The position numbers and the translations under genes are program-made. Below the pieces are notes generated by a model that saw only the letters and a list, made by a program, of their open reading frames with translations, searched no databases and was not told where the DNA came from. A stretch of 64,000 nucleotides of DNA from Paenibacillus_E oryzisoli_A (GTDB taxonomy: Bacteria; Bacillota; Bacilli; Paenibacillales; NBRC-103111), in contig NZ_JBCMUN010000001.1 of the NCBI RefSeq assembly GCF_050467285.1, positions 744,001-808,000 of the forward strand, read 5' to 3'. Below, one piece after another: positions 7,551 to 16,083 of this stretch (its first letter is position 1; each line of letters begins with the position of its first letter).

Positions 7551-8396
7551 GTGGCTGTTCTAATAACGGGAGGCGCGCGGAGTGGGAAGAGCGGCTTTGC
7601 CGAGCGGCTCGCGATGCATCGCGGTACGCACGGGATTTATATCGCGACGTCGCAAATTTATGACGAGGAAATGCGCGAGCGGGTGAGCCATCATCGGCGG
7701 CAGCGTGAGACGGCAGGCTTCCCGTGGATGACACGGGAGGAGCCGTTGGCGCTGCAAGAGTTGCTGACGTCGGGGGGGCTTGGCGGTGAAGACCCGCAGG
7801 CCGTCGTGCTGGTGGACTGCCTGACGCTGTGGCTGACGAACTGGCTGCTGAAGGTAGAAAGCGAGCCGGACTGCGAGGAACTGGTCATGCGGCAGATCAA
7901 GGTGCTGGCGACTGCGGTATCCTCCTACAGTGGACATTTGCTGTTCGTGACGAATGAAGTCGGGGACGGCATCGTGCCGGAGTACCCGCTCGGGCGGCAG
8001 TTCCGCGACCTTGCGGGCTGGATGAATCAACGGCTGGCCGAGGTGTGCGAGGAGGTTTTCCTTGTGACGGCAGGCATTCCGATTGAGTTGAAAAGCATCG
8101 CTTACCGGATCGGGAATGACCCAGCGACGGGGCAGGCGGACTCACGGCTGCCGTCGCAAACGCTTGACACGCAAACGCCTGACAAGCAAACGCCTGACAA
8201 GCAAATGCCAGACACGCAAGCGCCAAGCTCGCAAGCGCGAGGCACACAAACGCCAGACATGCAAAACCCAGACACGCAAACGCCTGGCACGCAAATGCCA
8301 GACAAGCAAATGCCAGACAAGCAAGCCTCAAGCTCGCAAGCGTCAGCTCCGCATACTATTGCGCCAAGGGTGCTTTCTCCAGATCAAGGGCGGTGA
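7551..8396 (+). CDS. cobU: Adenosylcobinamide kinase/guanylyltransferase (CobU) with pentapeptide-repeat tail
   Basis: The first 185 or so residues are a standard CobU: P-loop ITGGARSGKS at the N-terminus, VLVDCLTLWLTNWL, and VTNEVGDGIVPEYPLGRQFRD, which phosphorylate adenosylcobinamide and then form the GDP-linked intermediate. After residue about 200 the protein continues with 13 five-residue units of the type Q-[TMA]-P-[DG]-[TK] (residues 203-267) and a short end. CobU is normally about 180-190 residues, so the tail is extra. Start is GTG at 7551 with AGAGGAGG seven bases upstream. Its stop overlaps the cbiB start. Confidence 0.9.
   Translation: MAVLITGGARSGKSGFAERLAMHRGTHGIYIATSQIYDEEMRERVSHHRRQRETAGFPWMTREEPLALQELLTSGGLGGEDPQAVVLVDCLTLWLTNWLLKVESEPDCEELVMRQIKVLATAVSSYSGHLLFVTNEVGDGIVPEYPLGRQFRDLAGWMNQRLAEVCEEVFLVTAGIPIELKSIAYRIGNDPATGQADSRLPSQTLDTQTPDKQTPDKQMPDTQAPSSQARGTQTPDMQNPDTQTPGTQMPDKQMPDKQASSSQASAPHTIAPRVLSPDQGR
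8157..8351 (+). repeat. 15-base minisatellite at the 3' end of cobU
   Basis: Thirteen 15-base units of the form CAAACGCCTGACAAG with variants, all in the cobU frame, encoding QTPDK-like pentapeptides. Several neighbouring units are identical, which suggests recent copy-number change by slippage. Other frames also stay open through the array, giving misleading long open frames on both strands. Confidence 0.9.
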
Positions 8397-9406
8397 TGTC
8401 CATGTGGATGTATTCCTGGCAGGAACTGTTCTGCATGACGGGAGCCGCCATCTTTATCGACTGGCTGGTCGGCGATCCGAAATGGCCGACGCATCCAGTT
8501 ATTCTTATCGGCCGCTGGATCCGGTGGGTGGAAGGGAAGCTTTACAACAAGCTGGGCTCAGCCGCCATCACCGCTTACTCAGACAAGCAGCTTCGCGCCA
8601 GAGGGATTGTGCTGATGCTGTCCACGACTCTGCTGATCTTTCTTGTGATGGCTGCGCTAGTATGGACGGCAGACGCCATTCATCCATGGCTTGGTTATGC
8701 GGTGTCCACGTGGTTCATCTCGACAACCGTGGCGATCAAAGGCTTGAAGGACGCGGCGTACCTCGTCGCCGTCCCGCTGCAGGCGGGCAACCTCGCGGAC
8801 GCCCGCAAATACACCGGCTACATCGTCGGCCGCGACACGGCGGCGCTCGATGAGCCGGAGCTGACGCGCGCCGTCGTGGAGACGGTCGCGGAGAACATCG
8901 TGGACGCGGTCGTCGCGCCACTCTGCTACGCCCTGCTTGGCGGCGCACCGCTCGCCATGCTGTACCGGGCATCGAATACGCTGGATTCGATGGTGGGCTA
9001 CCGAAATGACCGGTACGGTCATTTCGGCTGGGCGTCGGCCCGCTGGGACGACGTCATGAACTGGATCCCGGCGCGTCTCACCGGGATGCTGCTCGTGCTC
9101 GTGGCCCTGGCGAAGCCGGGCCTCTCGGCGAGGCGTGCGGCGGCGGCCGTGCGCCGCTTCGCGCACTTGCACCCCAGCCCGAACAGCGGCATACCCGAGT
9201 CGGCGGTCGCCGGCGCACTCGGGATTGAGCTCGGCGGGCTGAATGTGTACGGCGGCGTCGCCAGCGAGCGCGCGCGCCTCGGGTGGCCGCTGCGTCCGCG
9301 GACGCAGCGGGATATCAGGTACGCCGTAGGAATGCTCTACGGCGTCAGTTATGTCATGATGGGAGGATTGCTGTGCGCCTTACTCGTCTTTGCATGGATT
9401 GGCTGA
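8396..9406 (+). CDS. cbiB: Adenosylcobinamide-phosphate synthase (CbiB/CobD-type)
   Basis: A 336-residue membrane protein. The N-terminal FIDWLVGDPKWPTHPVILIGR segment, the RDTAALDEPELTRAVVETVAENIVD block and NSGIPESAVAGALGIELGG are diagnostic of CbiB, which joins aminopropanol phosphate to adenosylcobyric acid. GTG 8393, ATG 8396 and ATG 8402 are all in frame; AAGGGCGG at 8386-8393 favours 8396 or 8402. Starts overlap the cobU stop. The product of cobD (threonine-phosphate decarboxylase, two genes on) provides the aminopropanol phosphate. The stretch 8700-9300 is notably GC-rich and is open in other frames too. Confidence 0.9.
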   Translation: MSMWMYSWQELFCMTGAAIFIDWLVGDPKWPTHPVILIGRWIRWVEGKLYNKLGSAAITAYSDKQLRARGIVLMLSTTLLIFLVMAALVWTADAIHPWLGYAVSTWFISTTVAIKGLKDAAYLVAVPLQAGNLADARKYTGYIVGRDTAALDEPELTRAVVETVAENIVDAVVAPLCYALLGGAPLAMLYRASNTLDSMVGYRNDRYGHFGWASARWDDVMNWIPARLTGMLLVLVALAKPGLSARRAAAAVRRFAHLHPSPNSGIPESAVAGALGIELGGLNVYGGVASERARLGWPLRPRTQRDIRYAVGMLYGVSYVMMGGLLCALLVFAWIG

Positions 9407-10197
9407 GGGCGTGCGTCGCCGCCTTTCAGTTTTTGACCCGCCTGCCGATTCCGCTGCAGATCGATTACAACGAAGCGGTGTTTCGGCGAAGCGTTGTTTT
9501 TTATCCGCTCGCCGGGGCGGTTATTGGGGGATTGCTGTACGGCGCAGGGGCCTTGCTGACGCATCTGCTGCCGCCGCTGCCCGCCGCTGCGCTGCTGCTC
9601 GGCCTTTGGATCGCCCTGACCGGCGGCCTTCATCTCGACGGCCTGATGGATACCGCCGATGGTGTGCTCAGCCACCGCTCGCGTGAGCGGATGCTGGAAA
9701 TTATGAAAGACAGCCGCGTCGGGGCGATGGGTGTCATTGTTTGCGTGATGCATGTGCTTGTGAAGCTGTCATTATTATATACGTGGCTTGAAATGTTGAA
9801 GTCGGACGCTGGAGGCAGTTGGCGGCTTGGGATCATCCTCGCGCCGATGTGGAGCCGCTGGTTTATGGTGGCGGCGATCCAAGGTTGGCCGTATGCCCGC
9901 AAAGAGGCGGGGCTAGGCAGCCTGTTTCAAAGCGTCACCCCGCGCTTCACTTCAGCTTCGCTGGGCGTAGCCCTGCTCACCACTACGCTTGTGGCGTGCA
10001 TCGCCGGCCAAGGCGTAAGCGAGGCTTCCCAGCTGCTGCTTGGCGCAGCGCTCCTCACCGTGTTGGCAGGTGTCGCGATCGGCGCTTATTTCGCCCGCAA
10101 GCTGGGTGGGCAGACCGGGGATACGTACGGGGCGCTCAACGAGCTGCTGGAAAGTGTGATTTTACTAGGATCTATAATCGCTATGCTTCATATTTAG
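9373..10197 (+). CDS. cobS: Adenosylcobinamide-GDP ribazoletransferase (cobalamin synthase, CobS)
   Basis: A 274-residue polytopic membrane protein with the CobS marks FLTRLPIP near the N-terminus, GGLHLDGLMDTADGVLSHRSRERMLEIMKDSRVGAMG (metal-binding Asp-rich stretch) and GGQTGDTYGALNE near the C-terminus. It joins GDP-cobinamide with alpha-ribazole to give adenosylcobalamin. The start is taken as GTG 9373, which has GGGAGG at 9361-9366; an ATG at 9394 is possible. The gene overlaps the end of cbiB by about 34 bases, so the two membrane enzymes are probably translated together. Confidence 0.9.
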   Translation: MRLTRLCMDWLRACVAAFQFLTRLPIPLQIDYNEAVFRRSVVFYPLAGAVIGGLLYGAGALLTHLLPPLPAAALLLGLWIALTGGLHLDGLMDTADGVLSHRSRERMLEIMKDSRVGAMGVIVCVMHVLVKLSLLYTWLEMLKSDAGGSWRLGIILAPMWSRWFMVAAIQGWPYARKEAGLGSLFQSVTPRFTSASLGVALLTTTLVACIAGQGVSEASQLLLGAALLTVLAGVAIGAYFARKLGGQTGDTYGALNELLESVILLGSIIAMLHI

Positions 10198-10219
10198 CGT
10201 GTGAAAAGGAGACATTGGC

Positions 10220-11338
10220 ATGCTGGAACGATATGGGCACGGCGGCGACCTGTTGACAGCGCAGGAGACGTTCGGCCTACCGAAAGAGCGCTTTACGGAC
10301 TTCAGCTCGAACATGAATCCGCTCGGCCCCCCGCCTTGTGTGCGGGAAATTGTGGCAGAGGGATGGAAGGACATTCACAAATATCCCGATCCGGCGGTTC
10401 GGGCTTTACGAGGCAAGCTGGCGCATAAATACGGGATTGACCCGGAAAGCATCCTGGTCGGCAACGGGGCCGCAGAATTGATCGATCTGATCGTTCGCGT
10501 GCTGAAGCCGGAACGAACGGGGCTGGCCAGACCTTCGTTCAGCGAATACGAGGAAGCGGTGCATAAGACAGATGGGAAGCTGCTCAGCATCCCGCTGCTA
10601 GCCGGGAACGGGTTCGCATTAGCTGAGCCTGAACTGGAGCTCGCCATTTCGAGCACGGATCTGCTCTTTCTTGGCCATCCGAACAACCCCACAGGCAGGT
10701 TGATTTCGCGTGACGTTCTGGATATGCTGCTGCGCAGCAAGCGCAGACTCGTGCTGGATGAAGCGTTCATGGATTTCATTGAGGATGAGGGGGCGCATTC
10801 GATGCTTCGGCTCGCCTCGCAAAGCCGTGAACTGATCGTCATTCGCTCCATGACGAAGTTTTATTCGATTCCTGGCATTCGCCTCGGCTTCATGGTCGCG
10901 CATCCGGAGCTTATTCGCGAGGCACGCCGGCTGCAAGTACAGTGGAGCGTGAACGACCTGGCGCAGCGCATCGGTTGTGCGGTGTTGGAGGACGAGCCGT
11001 TCGAGGCGGCAAGCCGTCGCTGGTTAAGCGAGGAGAAGCCATGGCTTAGCGCGCAGCTCGGCTCATTGGGACTCGAAGTCATCCCGAGCGACGTGAACTT
11101 CCTGCTGTTCTCGTTCCCCAAGGCAACGGGGATGACGGCAGCCAAAGCGCAGCAGCTTCTGGGACAGATGGGCATTCTCATCCGGGACGCTTCTCGCTTC
11201 GAAGGGCTGGACGAGCGGTTTTGCCGGGCAGCCGTGAGGCTGAGAGCGGATAACGAAAATTTGGTTGTTGCGCTCTCAACAATACTGGAAGCGTTTCCCA
11301 TCTCTGGTGGAAGAGGAGGTGTTCACCATGAGGCATGA
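10220..11338 (+). CDS. cobD: Threonine-phosphate decarboxylase (CobD), PLP-dependent
   Basis: A 372-residue fold-type I PLP enzyme close to histidinol-phosphate aminotransferase. Diagnostic features are the N-terminal YGHGGDL and DFSSNMNPLGPP, the LGHPNNPTGRL loop, VLDEAFMDF, and the PLP lysine in RSMTKFYSIPGIRLGF. Within this cluster it should decarboxylate threonine phosphate to aminopropanol phosphate for CbiB. AAAGGAGA at about 10205 serves as ribosome binding site. The end overlaps cobQ by 11 bases. Histidinol-phosphate aminotransferase is the alternative, but the gene order argues against it. Confidence 0.88.
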   Translation: MLERYGHGGDLLTAQETFGLPKERFTDFSSNMNPLGPPPCVREIVAEGWKDIHKYPDPAVRALRGKLAHKYGIDPESILVGNGAAELIDLIVRVLKPERTGLARPSFSEYEEAVHKTDGKLLSIPLLAGNGFALAEPELELAISSTDLLFLGHPNNPTGRLISRDVLDMLLRSKRRLVLDEAFMDFIEDEGAHSMLRLASQSRELIVIRSMTKFYSIPGIRLGFMVAHPELIREARRLQVQWSVNDLAQRIGCAVLEDEPFEAASRRWLSEEKPWLSAQLGSLGLEVIPSDVNFLLFSFPKATGMTAAKAQQLLGQMGILIRDASRFEGLDERFCRAAVRLRADNENLVVALSTILEAFPISGGRGGVHHEA

Positions 11339-12950
11339 GGAAGGAAATGATGACGTGATGCAAGCGAAGCCTCACCAAGCGCAGGCGGCCACGTTGATGG
11401 TGCAGGGAACGGCTTCCGATGTCGGCAAAAGCATTCTGACGGCAGCGCTGTGCCGCATCTTTGTACAGGATGGCTGGCGGACGGCGCCTTTTAAATCGCA
11501 AAATATGTCCCTCAATTCGTACATCACGTATGACGGCAAGGAGATCGGCCGGGCGCAGGGCGTGCAGGCGGATGCGTGCCGTATTCTCGCGACGACGGAT
11601 CACAATCCGATTCTGCTCAAACCGAAGCAGGATATGGTGGCGCAAGTGGTCGTGCACGGCAAGCCGTATGCGGATCTGGATGCGCGCACGTATCGGGAGC
11701 AATACTTGGCGGTAGCGGAAGGCATCGTCAAGGAGGCGCTGGCTCGCCTTCGCGCGGAGCATGACTTGATCGTACTTGAAGGTGCGGGAAGTCCGGCGGA
11801 GGTCAATCTCAAAGATCGCGATATCGTCAACATGCGCCTTGCAGGCTGGGCGGATGCGCCGGTGCTGCTGGTGGCGGACATTGACCGGGGCGGCGTTTTC
11901 GCGTCGATCGTCGGTACATTGGAAATCTTAACGCCGGAGGAACGGGACCGGGTCAAAGGGTTTATCATCAATAAATTTCGCGGTGATGTCTCCCTCCTGA
12001 AGCCAGGACTCGATTGGTTGGAAGCCAAAACCGGTAAGCCGGTGCTCGGCGTGATTCCTTATTTGCCGCAGCTTGGCATTGAGGATGAAGATTCCGCTTC
12101 TCTCGATAGCAAGCGCAGCCTTAAGCAGCGCGAGGCGCGCGAGAAGGGGCCGGATCAGCTGGATATTGCGGTGATTCGGCTGCCGAGGCTCTCGAATTTT
12201 ACGGATTTCGATCCGTTAGAAGAGGAGCCGGACGTTCACTTTCGTTACATTTCCCACGTATCGGAGTGGGGAACGCCGGATGCGGTTATTCTGCCGGGCA
12301 GCAAGAACACGATGGACGATCTTTACCACCTGAAGGAAAGCGGGCTTGCCGCCCGTATTCAGGCATTTGCGCAGGAGGAGCAGGGCCATGTCGCCGGCAT
12401 TTGCGCAGGATACCAGATGCTAGGGGGGATTTTACACGATCCGGACGGCTTTGAATCCGACCATGTGCGGCTGCGGGGATTGGGCTTATTGCCGACGGAA
12501 ACCTTTTTCACGCCGGAAAAAAGAACGGTGCGAGTGGCCGGGGTCACTTCTCTTTTTTCGGAAGATGGAATAGGCTATGAGATTGAAGGGTATGAAATTC
12601 ATATGGGCCGCACGCGGTATTCTTGCGAAGTCGACGCGCCGTTTCATATCGCCGAAACTTCGTCTGCTGACGGAGAGCGGCATCCCGACGGGGCGGCAGC
12701 GCTCGATCAGCGCGTGTGGGGGACGTATGTGCACGGCATTTTGCATAATGATGATTTCCGGCGGGCGTGGTTAAACCATATCCGTGCGGGTAAAGGGATG
12801 ACGCTGGCAACGGCTGGCGTTCGCTTTAAAGCGAAGCGGGAGGCGGCTTTCGACCGGTTGGCGGACCATGTGCGGGAGCATTTGGATCTTGCCGCTATCT
12901 ATGAGATGATAGAACTGCCCTTATCCATACACAAGGAGGAGAAGTGCTAG
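11328..12950 (+). CDS. cobQ: Cobyric acid synthase (CobQ/CbiP)
   Basis: A 540-residue ATP-dependent glutamine amidotransferase that adds four amide groups to adenosylcobyrinic acid diamide. The N-terminal half is a MinD/BioD-like ATPase (VQGTASDVGKS, residues about 25-35; KSQNMSLNSYIT; ADIDRGGVFAS). The C-terminal half is a class I glutaminase-like domain with the cysteine in GICAGYQMLGG and a late HGILHND. The frame opens further upstream but the ATG at 11328 has AGGAGGT at 11314-11320. It is the only ring-modifying gene of the pathway in the window. Confidence 0.93.
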   Translation: MRHEEGNDDVMQAKPHQAQAATLMVQGTASDVGKSILTAALCRIFVQDGWRTAPFKSQNMSLNSYITYDGKEIGRAQGVQADACRILATTDHNPILLKPKQDMVAQVVVHGKPYADLDARTYREQYLAVAEGIVKEALARLRAEHDLIVLEGAGSPAEVNLKDRDIVNMRLAGWADAPVLLVADIDRGGVFASIVGTLEILTPEERDRVKGFIINKFRGDVSLLKPGLDWLEAKTGKPVLGVIPYLPQLGIEDEDSASLDSKRSLKQREAREKGPDQLDIAVIRLPRLSNFTDFDPLEEEPDVHFRYISHVSEWGTPDAVILPGSKNTMDDLYHLKESGLAARIQAFAQEEQGHVAGICAGYQMLGGILHDPDGFESDHVRLRGLGLLPTETFFTPEKRTVRVAGVTSLFSEDGIGYEIEGYEIHMGRTRYSCEVDAPFHIAETSSADGERHPDGAAALDQRVWGTYVHGILHNDDFRRAWLNHIRAGKGMTLATAGVRFKAKREAAFDRLADHVREHLDLAAIYEMIELPLSIHKEEKC

Positions 12951-12951
12951 G

Positions 12952-13521
12952 ATGAAAATTTACACGCGTACGGGAGATGCCGGGCAGACGGGGGTTATCG
13001 GCGGACGGGTCGATAAGGACGATGATCGCGTCGAAGCTTACGGTACGACGGATGAGCTGAACTGTTTCGTGGGTCAGGCGATGAGCTTTATGGACCCGCA
13101 GTTGTACCCGGATTTGCTGCCGGATCTGCTGCAGGTGCAGCACGAGCTGTTTGATTGCGGTTCCGATCTTGCGCTGCTGAAGCCGGAACTGCGCCCTTAT
13201 AAAGTAACAGCTGCGATGGTAGACGCGCTGGAAGCGTGGATCGATAAATACGATCAGGAAACGCCGGATATTACGCGCTTTATTTTGCCTGGCGGAGGAA
13301 AAGTCTCCTCTACCTTGCATGTGTGCCGAACCGTCTGCAGACGAGCTGAACGCCTTGTCGTTACGCTGGCGCGCACGCAGGAGATCAATCCGGAGGTTCG
13401 CCGCTATTTGAACCGGTTGTCGGATTTCTTCTTTACCGTAGCTAGAACCGCGAATTTCCGCGAGGGTGTGCCGGATGTGGAGTACGTGCGAAGCGCAGAG
13501 GTGTTCAGACGCAAATCATGA
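12952..13521 (+). CDS. pduO: PduO-type corrinoid adenosyltransferase
   Basis: A 189-residue protein of the PduO/MMAB family: N-terminal KIYTRTGDAGQTG..GGRVDKDD, YGTTDELN, and the ATP-binding FILPGGGKVSSTLHVCRTVCRRAER, ending in LSDFFFTVAR. It moves the adenosyl group of ATP to Co(I) corrinoid. It follows cobQ by one base, with AAGGAGGAGAA as ribosome binding site, and overlaps the next gene by four bases, so it is in the cobalamin transcript. Confidence 0.93.
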   Translation: MKIYTRTGDAGQTGVIGGRVDKDDDRVEAYGTTDELNCFVGQAMSFMDPQLYPDLLPDLLQVQHELFDCGSDLALLKPELRPYKVTAAMVDALEAWIDKYDQETPDITRFILPGGGKVSSTLHVCRTVCRRAERLVVTLARTQEINPEVRRYLNRLSDFFFTVARTANFREGVPDVEYVRSAEVFRRKS

Positions 13522-14459
13522 GCTATTATGAGCCTTTAGTGTATATTGTGCCGGAGGAAGAGGAGGGTTTTCTTCTCAAAACGGTGCTGCAAAAACGGTT
13601 GATGGTGTCCCGCAAGCTGCTCTCCCGCATTAAATTGACCGAGCAGGGCATTACGGTGAATGGAGAGCGGAAATACATTAATGTCAAGGTCAACGCCGGC
13701 GACCGGGTCGAAATTCGTATGGAAGCCGAAGTGTCGGAGGACATTCTGCCCCAGGACATGCCGCTGCACATTTTGCATGAGGATGAGCAACTGCTCATTC
13801 TGGCGAAGGATGCCGGCATCATTGTGCATCCGACGCATGGACATTACATGAATACGATCGCCAACGGCGTTGTGTATCATTGGCAGCAGATGGGCGTTTC
13901 CTGCCGATTCCGGCCGATTCACCGGCTTGATCAGGAAACGTCCGGCGTGCTTTGCATTGCCAAGAATCCGTATGTGCATCAACAGATTTCCGAGCAGATG
14001 ATTCGCCACGAAGTGAAAAAGGAATATCTGGCTTTCGTATGGGGCAACGTGGCTGAGCCGAAGGGGACGATCACGGGACCGATCGACCGCGATCCTGAGC
14101 AGCCGCATGTGCGCATCGTGACGCCGGACGGCTACTCGGCTGTGACGCACTATGAGGTCGTGGAACAATTTGCGTCCGCTGCACTAGTGCGCATTTGGCT
14201 GGAAACGGGGCGGACGCACCAGATTCGCGTGCATATGCGCCATATTGGCCATCCACTGCTGGGGGACAAGATGTACACCTTGCCGCAATATGAGGCGGAG
14301 GCCGAAGGGCTGGAGGCGAGCGGGCGTTTGTCGCGTCAAGCGCTGCACGCGCATATGCTGGGCTTCCAGCATCCGGGAACGCGCGCATGGACCGAGTTTC
14401 GGGCGCCGCTTCCGGGCGATTTGTGCGAACTTCATCGCTGGCTGCAAGAAAAATCGTAA
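13518..14459 (+). CDS. RluA/RluD-family pseudouridine synthase
   Basis: A 313-residue protein with an N-terminal S4-like RNA-binding region (residues about 22-65, LMVSRKLLSRIKLTEQGITV) and the RluA-family catalytic domain: LLILAKDAGIIVHPTHG, the catalytic-aspartate motif HRLDQETSG, and GRTHQIRVHMRHIGHPLLGD. It converts specific uridines in rRNA or tRNA to pseudouridine; the target cannot be told from sequence. Although unrelated to cobalamin, its start overlaps pduO by four bases, so it rides on the same message, which ends at the terminator at 14469. Confidence 0.88.
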   Translation: MSYYEPLVYIVPEEEEGFLLKTVLQKRLMVSRKLLSRIKLTEQGITVNGERKYINVKVNAGDRVEIRMEAEVSEDILPQDMPLHILHEDEQLLILAKDAGIIVHPTHGHYMNTIANGVVYHWQQMGVSCRFRPIHRLDQETSGVLCIAKNPYVHQQISEQMIRHEVKKEYLAFVWGNVAEPKGTITGPIDRDPEQPHVRIVTPDGYSAVTHYEVVEQFASAALVRIWLETGRTHQIRVHMRHIGHPLLGDKMYTLPQYEAEAEGLEASGRLSRQALHAHMLGFQHPGTRAWTEFRAPLPGDLCELHRWLQEKS

Positions 14460-14468
14460 AAATGTAAG

Positions 14469-14496
14469 AACCATCCCAAATTATGGATGGTTTTTC
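14469..14496 (+). terminator. Rho-independent terminator after the cob operon
   Basis: AACCATCC (14469-14476) pairs with GGATGGTT (14485-14492), followed by a T-run. It lies just after the pseudouridine synthase stop. Confidence 0.85.
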
Positions 14497-14586
14497 TTTG
14501 CAATTGCTTGACTTTCCTTGTCAATTAGCCCAAAATTTTAGATAGTTCTGTATTTTTCATCATACCGCATAAAAGGAGTTTGCAAC

Positions 14587-14952
14587 ATGGCAGTCAAAGT
14601 GTATGGTTACGATAAATGTGGGACTTGCCGGAGTACGATCAAGTGGCTGAACACGCACCAAGTTGAGATTTCCGAGAAGGTTCCTTTATTTGAAACGCCG
14701 CCTTCCGCACAGGAATTGGCGGAGCTTCTGGCATTAAGCGGGTTTGGGATCAAGAAGTTTTTTAACACATCGGGCGAAGTCTACAAAGAAATGAATTTGA
14801 AAGACAAGCTGCCAGGTATGACGCAGGAGCAAATGCTAGAGCTGTTGGCTTCCAACGGCAGGTTGATCAAGCGTCCGATCGTCACGGACGGCAAGAAAGT
14901 GACAGTTGGTTTTAAGGAAGATGAGTTTGAGGGTGTATGGGCGAAAGGGTGA
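14587..14952 (+). CDS. ArsC/Spx-family protein (YusI-like)
   Basis: A 121-residue thioredoxin-fold protein. The N-terminal VYGYDKCGTCRSTIKWL has a CxxC (CGTC) redox pair at residues about 11-14, and the C-terminal RPIVTDGKKVTVGF is the conserved RP motif of the ArsC/Spx family. The DKCGTCR form matches the YusI branch, described as arsenate-reductase-like, rather than the RNA-polymerase-binding Spx branch; its biochemical role is not settled. Ribosome binding site AAAGGAG eight bases before the ATG. It ends six bases before the site-2 protease gene, suggesting co-transcription. Confidence 0.8.
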   Translation: MAVKVYGYDKCGTCRSTIKWLNTHQVEISEKVPLFETPPSAQELAELLALSGFGIKKFFNTSGEVYKEMNLKDKLPGMTQEQMLELLASNGRLIKRPIVTDGKKVTVGFKEDEFEGVWAKG

Positions 14953-14958
14953 GGCACG

Positions 14959-16056
14959 TTGGATGAGAAGCGGAAGACTTCCCGCAAAAAATCGCCGCTT
15001 GCTATCGGCGGTTTCCTCGCTGTTCTCCTATCGCAAGGCAAGCTGGTGCTTGCTGCCCTAAAGCTTGGCAAAGTCGGCGGTGCGATCATTTCGATGTTTG
15101 TCACGATCTGGGCCTACGCTTTGCTGGCTCCCCTTCCATTTGTGATCGGAATTGTGCTGTTAATTCTGATTCATGAGTTGGGCCATGTGCTGGCGGCTAG
15201 GATAAAGGGACTTCCTGTCTCCGCTCCCGTATTTATTCCTTTCGTAGGTGCGCTTATCGCGATGAAAAAGCACCCGACCGATGCGGCGACCGAAGCGTAT
15301 ATCGGGATTGCAGGACCTATTGCAGGCACGCTCGGGGGTGTGGCGGTTTTTGGAGTCGGGATGTATCTGGATTCGGGTGTGCTCCTCTCCGTGGCCTATG
15401 CCTCCTTTTATCTGAATCTGATTAACTTGCTGCCGATTCATCCGCTCGATGGCGGACGCATTGCGACGGCTGTCACCCGCTGGCTGTGGCTGATTGGGCT
15501 GATCGGCGGTCTTGTGTTCATCTGGTATCTCGACCAGCCGCTTAATAAACTGATTTTCTTTGTGGTCTGGGCGATGTTCGCATGGGATTTGTACAAGAAA
15601 TTTGTACGGTTCCGTCACAAGGAAGAAAGAGTTACCGTCTCGACGCGATTTGAGCACCCGGCGAATCATTTGCTTGGGCAGAGCTATGGGATACCTGGCG
15701 AAAATCACACCCGAGAACTGGAGTTTGCCACCTATTCGGATATCCAGGGAGCTGCGGACGGGCGCCAAACGATTATTATGTATTGGCAGGGGATCGGCTT
15801 CGAAGGCCATGCGTACATGCCGACGCAATCGCTGATTCGCAAGGTTCAGGTGGTGAAGGTCGATCGTTTGGAGAAGGAAAACGGCTTCTTTTTGGGGTTG
15901 CAAGTGCAGGTCGAATATACGCCGCTTGCAGCTGTTAACGACAGCTACTACGAGGTGCCAACCCGTACGCGATGGCTGTTCGGTACCGCTTATTTGGTTC
16001 TGGCACTGTTCTTGCTGTATATGATTAGGGTGGTTCATCAGATTGGCATCGCATAA
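14959..16056 (+). CDS. Site-2 protease family membrane metalloprotease (M50)
   Basis: A 365-residue membrane protein with the zinc motif HELGH at residues 72-76 inside a hydrophobic helix, the family follow-up GIAGPIAGTLGG, and the second metal motif NLLPIHPLDGGRI. A soluble domain of about 130 residues follows (from VRFRHKEERVTV) and a last membrane helix near the C-terminus. Such proteases cut substrates within the membrane, but some members with this layout have no known substrate. The start is TTG 14959; no in-frame ATG is available without losing part of the N-terminal region. GGGTGAGG lies just upstream. Confidence 0.8.
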   Translation: MDEKRKTSRKKSPLAIGGFLAVLLSQGKLVLAALKLGKVGGAIISMFVTIWAYALLAPLPFVIGIVLLILIHELGHVLAARIKGLPVSAPVFIPFVGALIAMKKHPTDAATEAYIGIAGPIAGTLGGVAVFGVGMYLDSGVLLSVAYASFYLNLINLLPIHPLDGGRIATAVTRWLWLIGLIGGLVFIWYLDQPLNKLIFFVVWAMFAWDLYKKFVRFRHKEERVTVSTRFEHPANHLLGQSYGIPGENHTRELEFATYSDIQGAADGRQTIIMYWQGIGFEGHAYMPTQSLIRKVQVVKVDRLEKENGFFLGLQVQVEYTPLAAVNDSYYEVPTRTRWLFGTAYLVLALFLLYMIRVVHQIGIA

Positions 16057-16083
16057 CTACACGACATAATGGAGAATGGACAG

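Noticed and set aside
7069..7563. Several open frames of 60-135 codons on both strands in the cobT-cobU gap
   Set aside because: They cross the repeat arrays, have no ribosome binding sites and odd low-complexity composition.
8116..8853. Open frames in other frames and on the minus strand across the cobU repeat tail and cbiB
   Set aside because: They result from the 15-base periodic sequence and high GC; cobU and cbiB account for the DNA.
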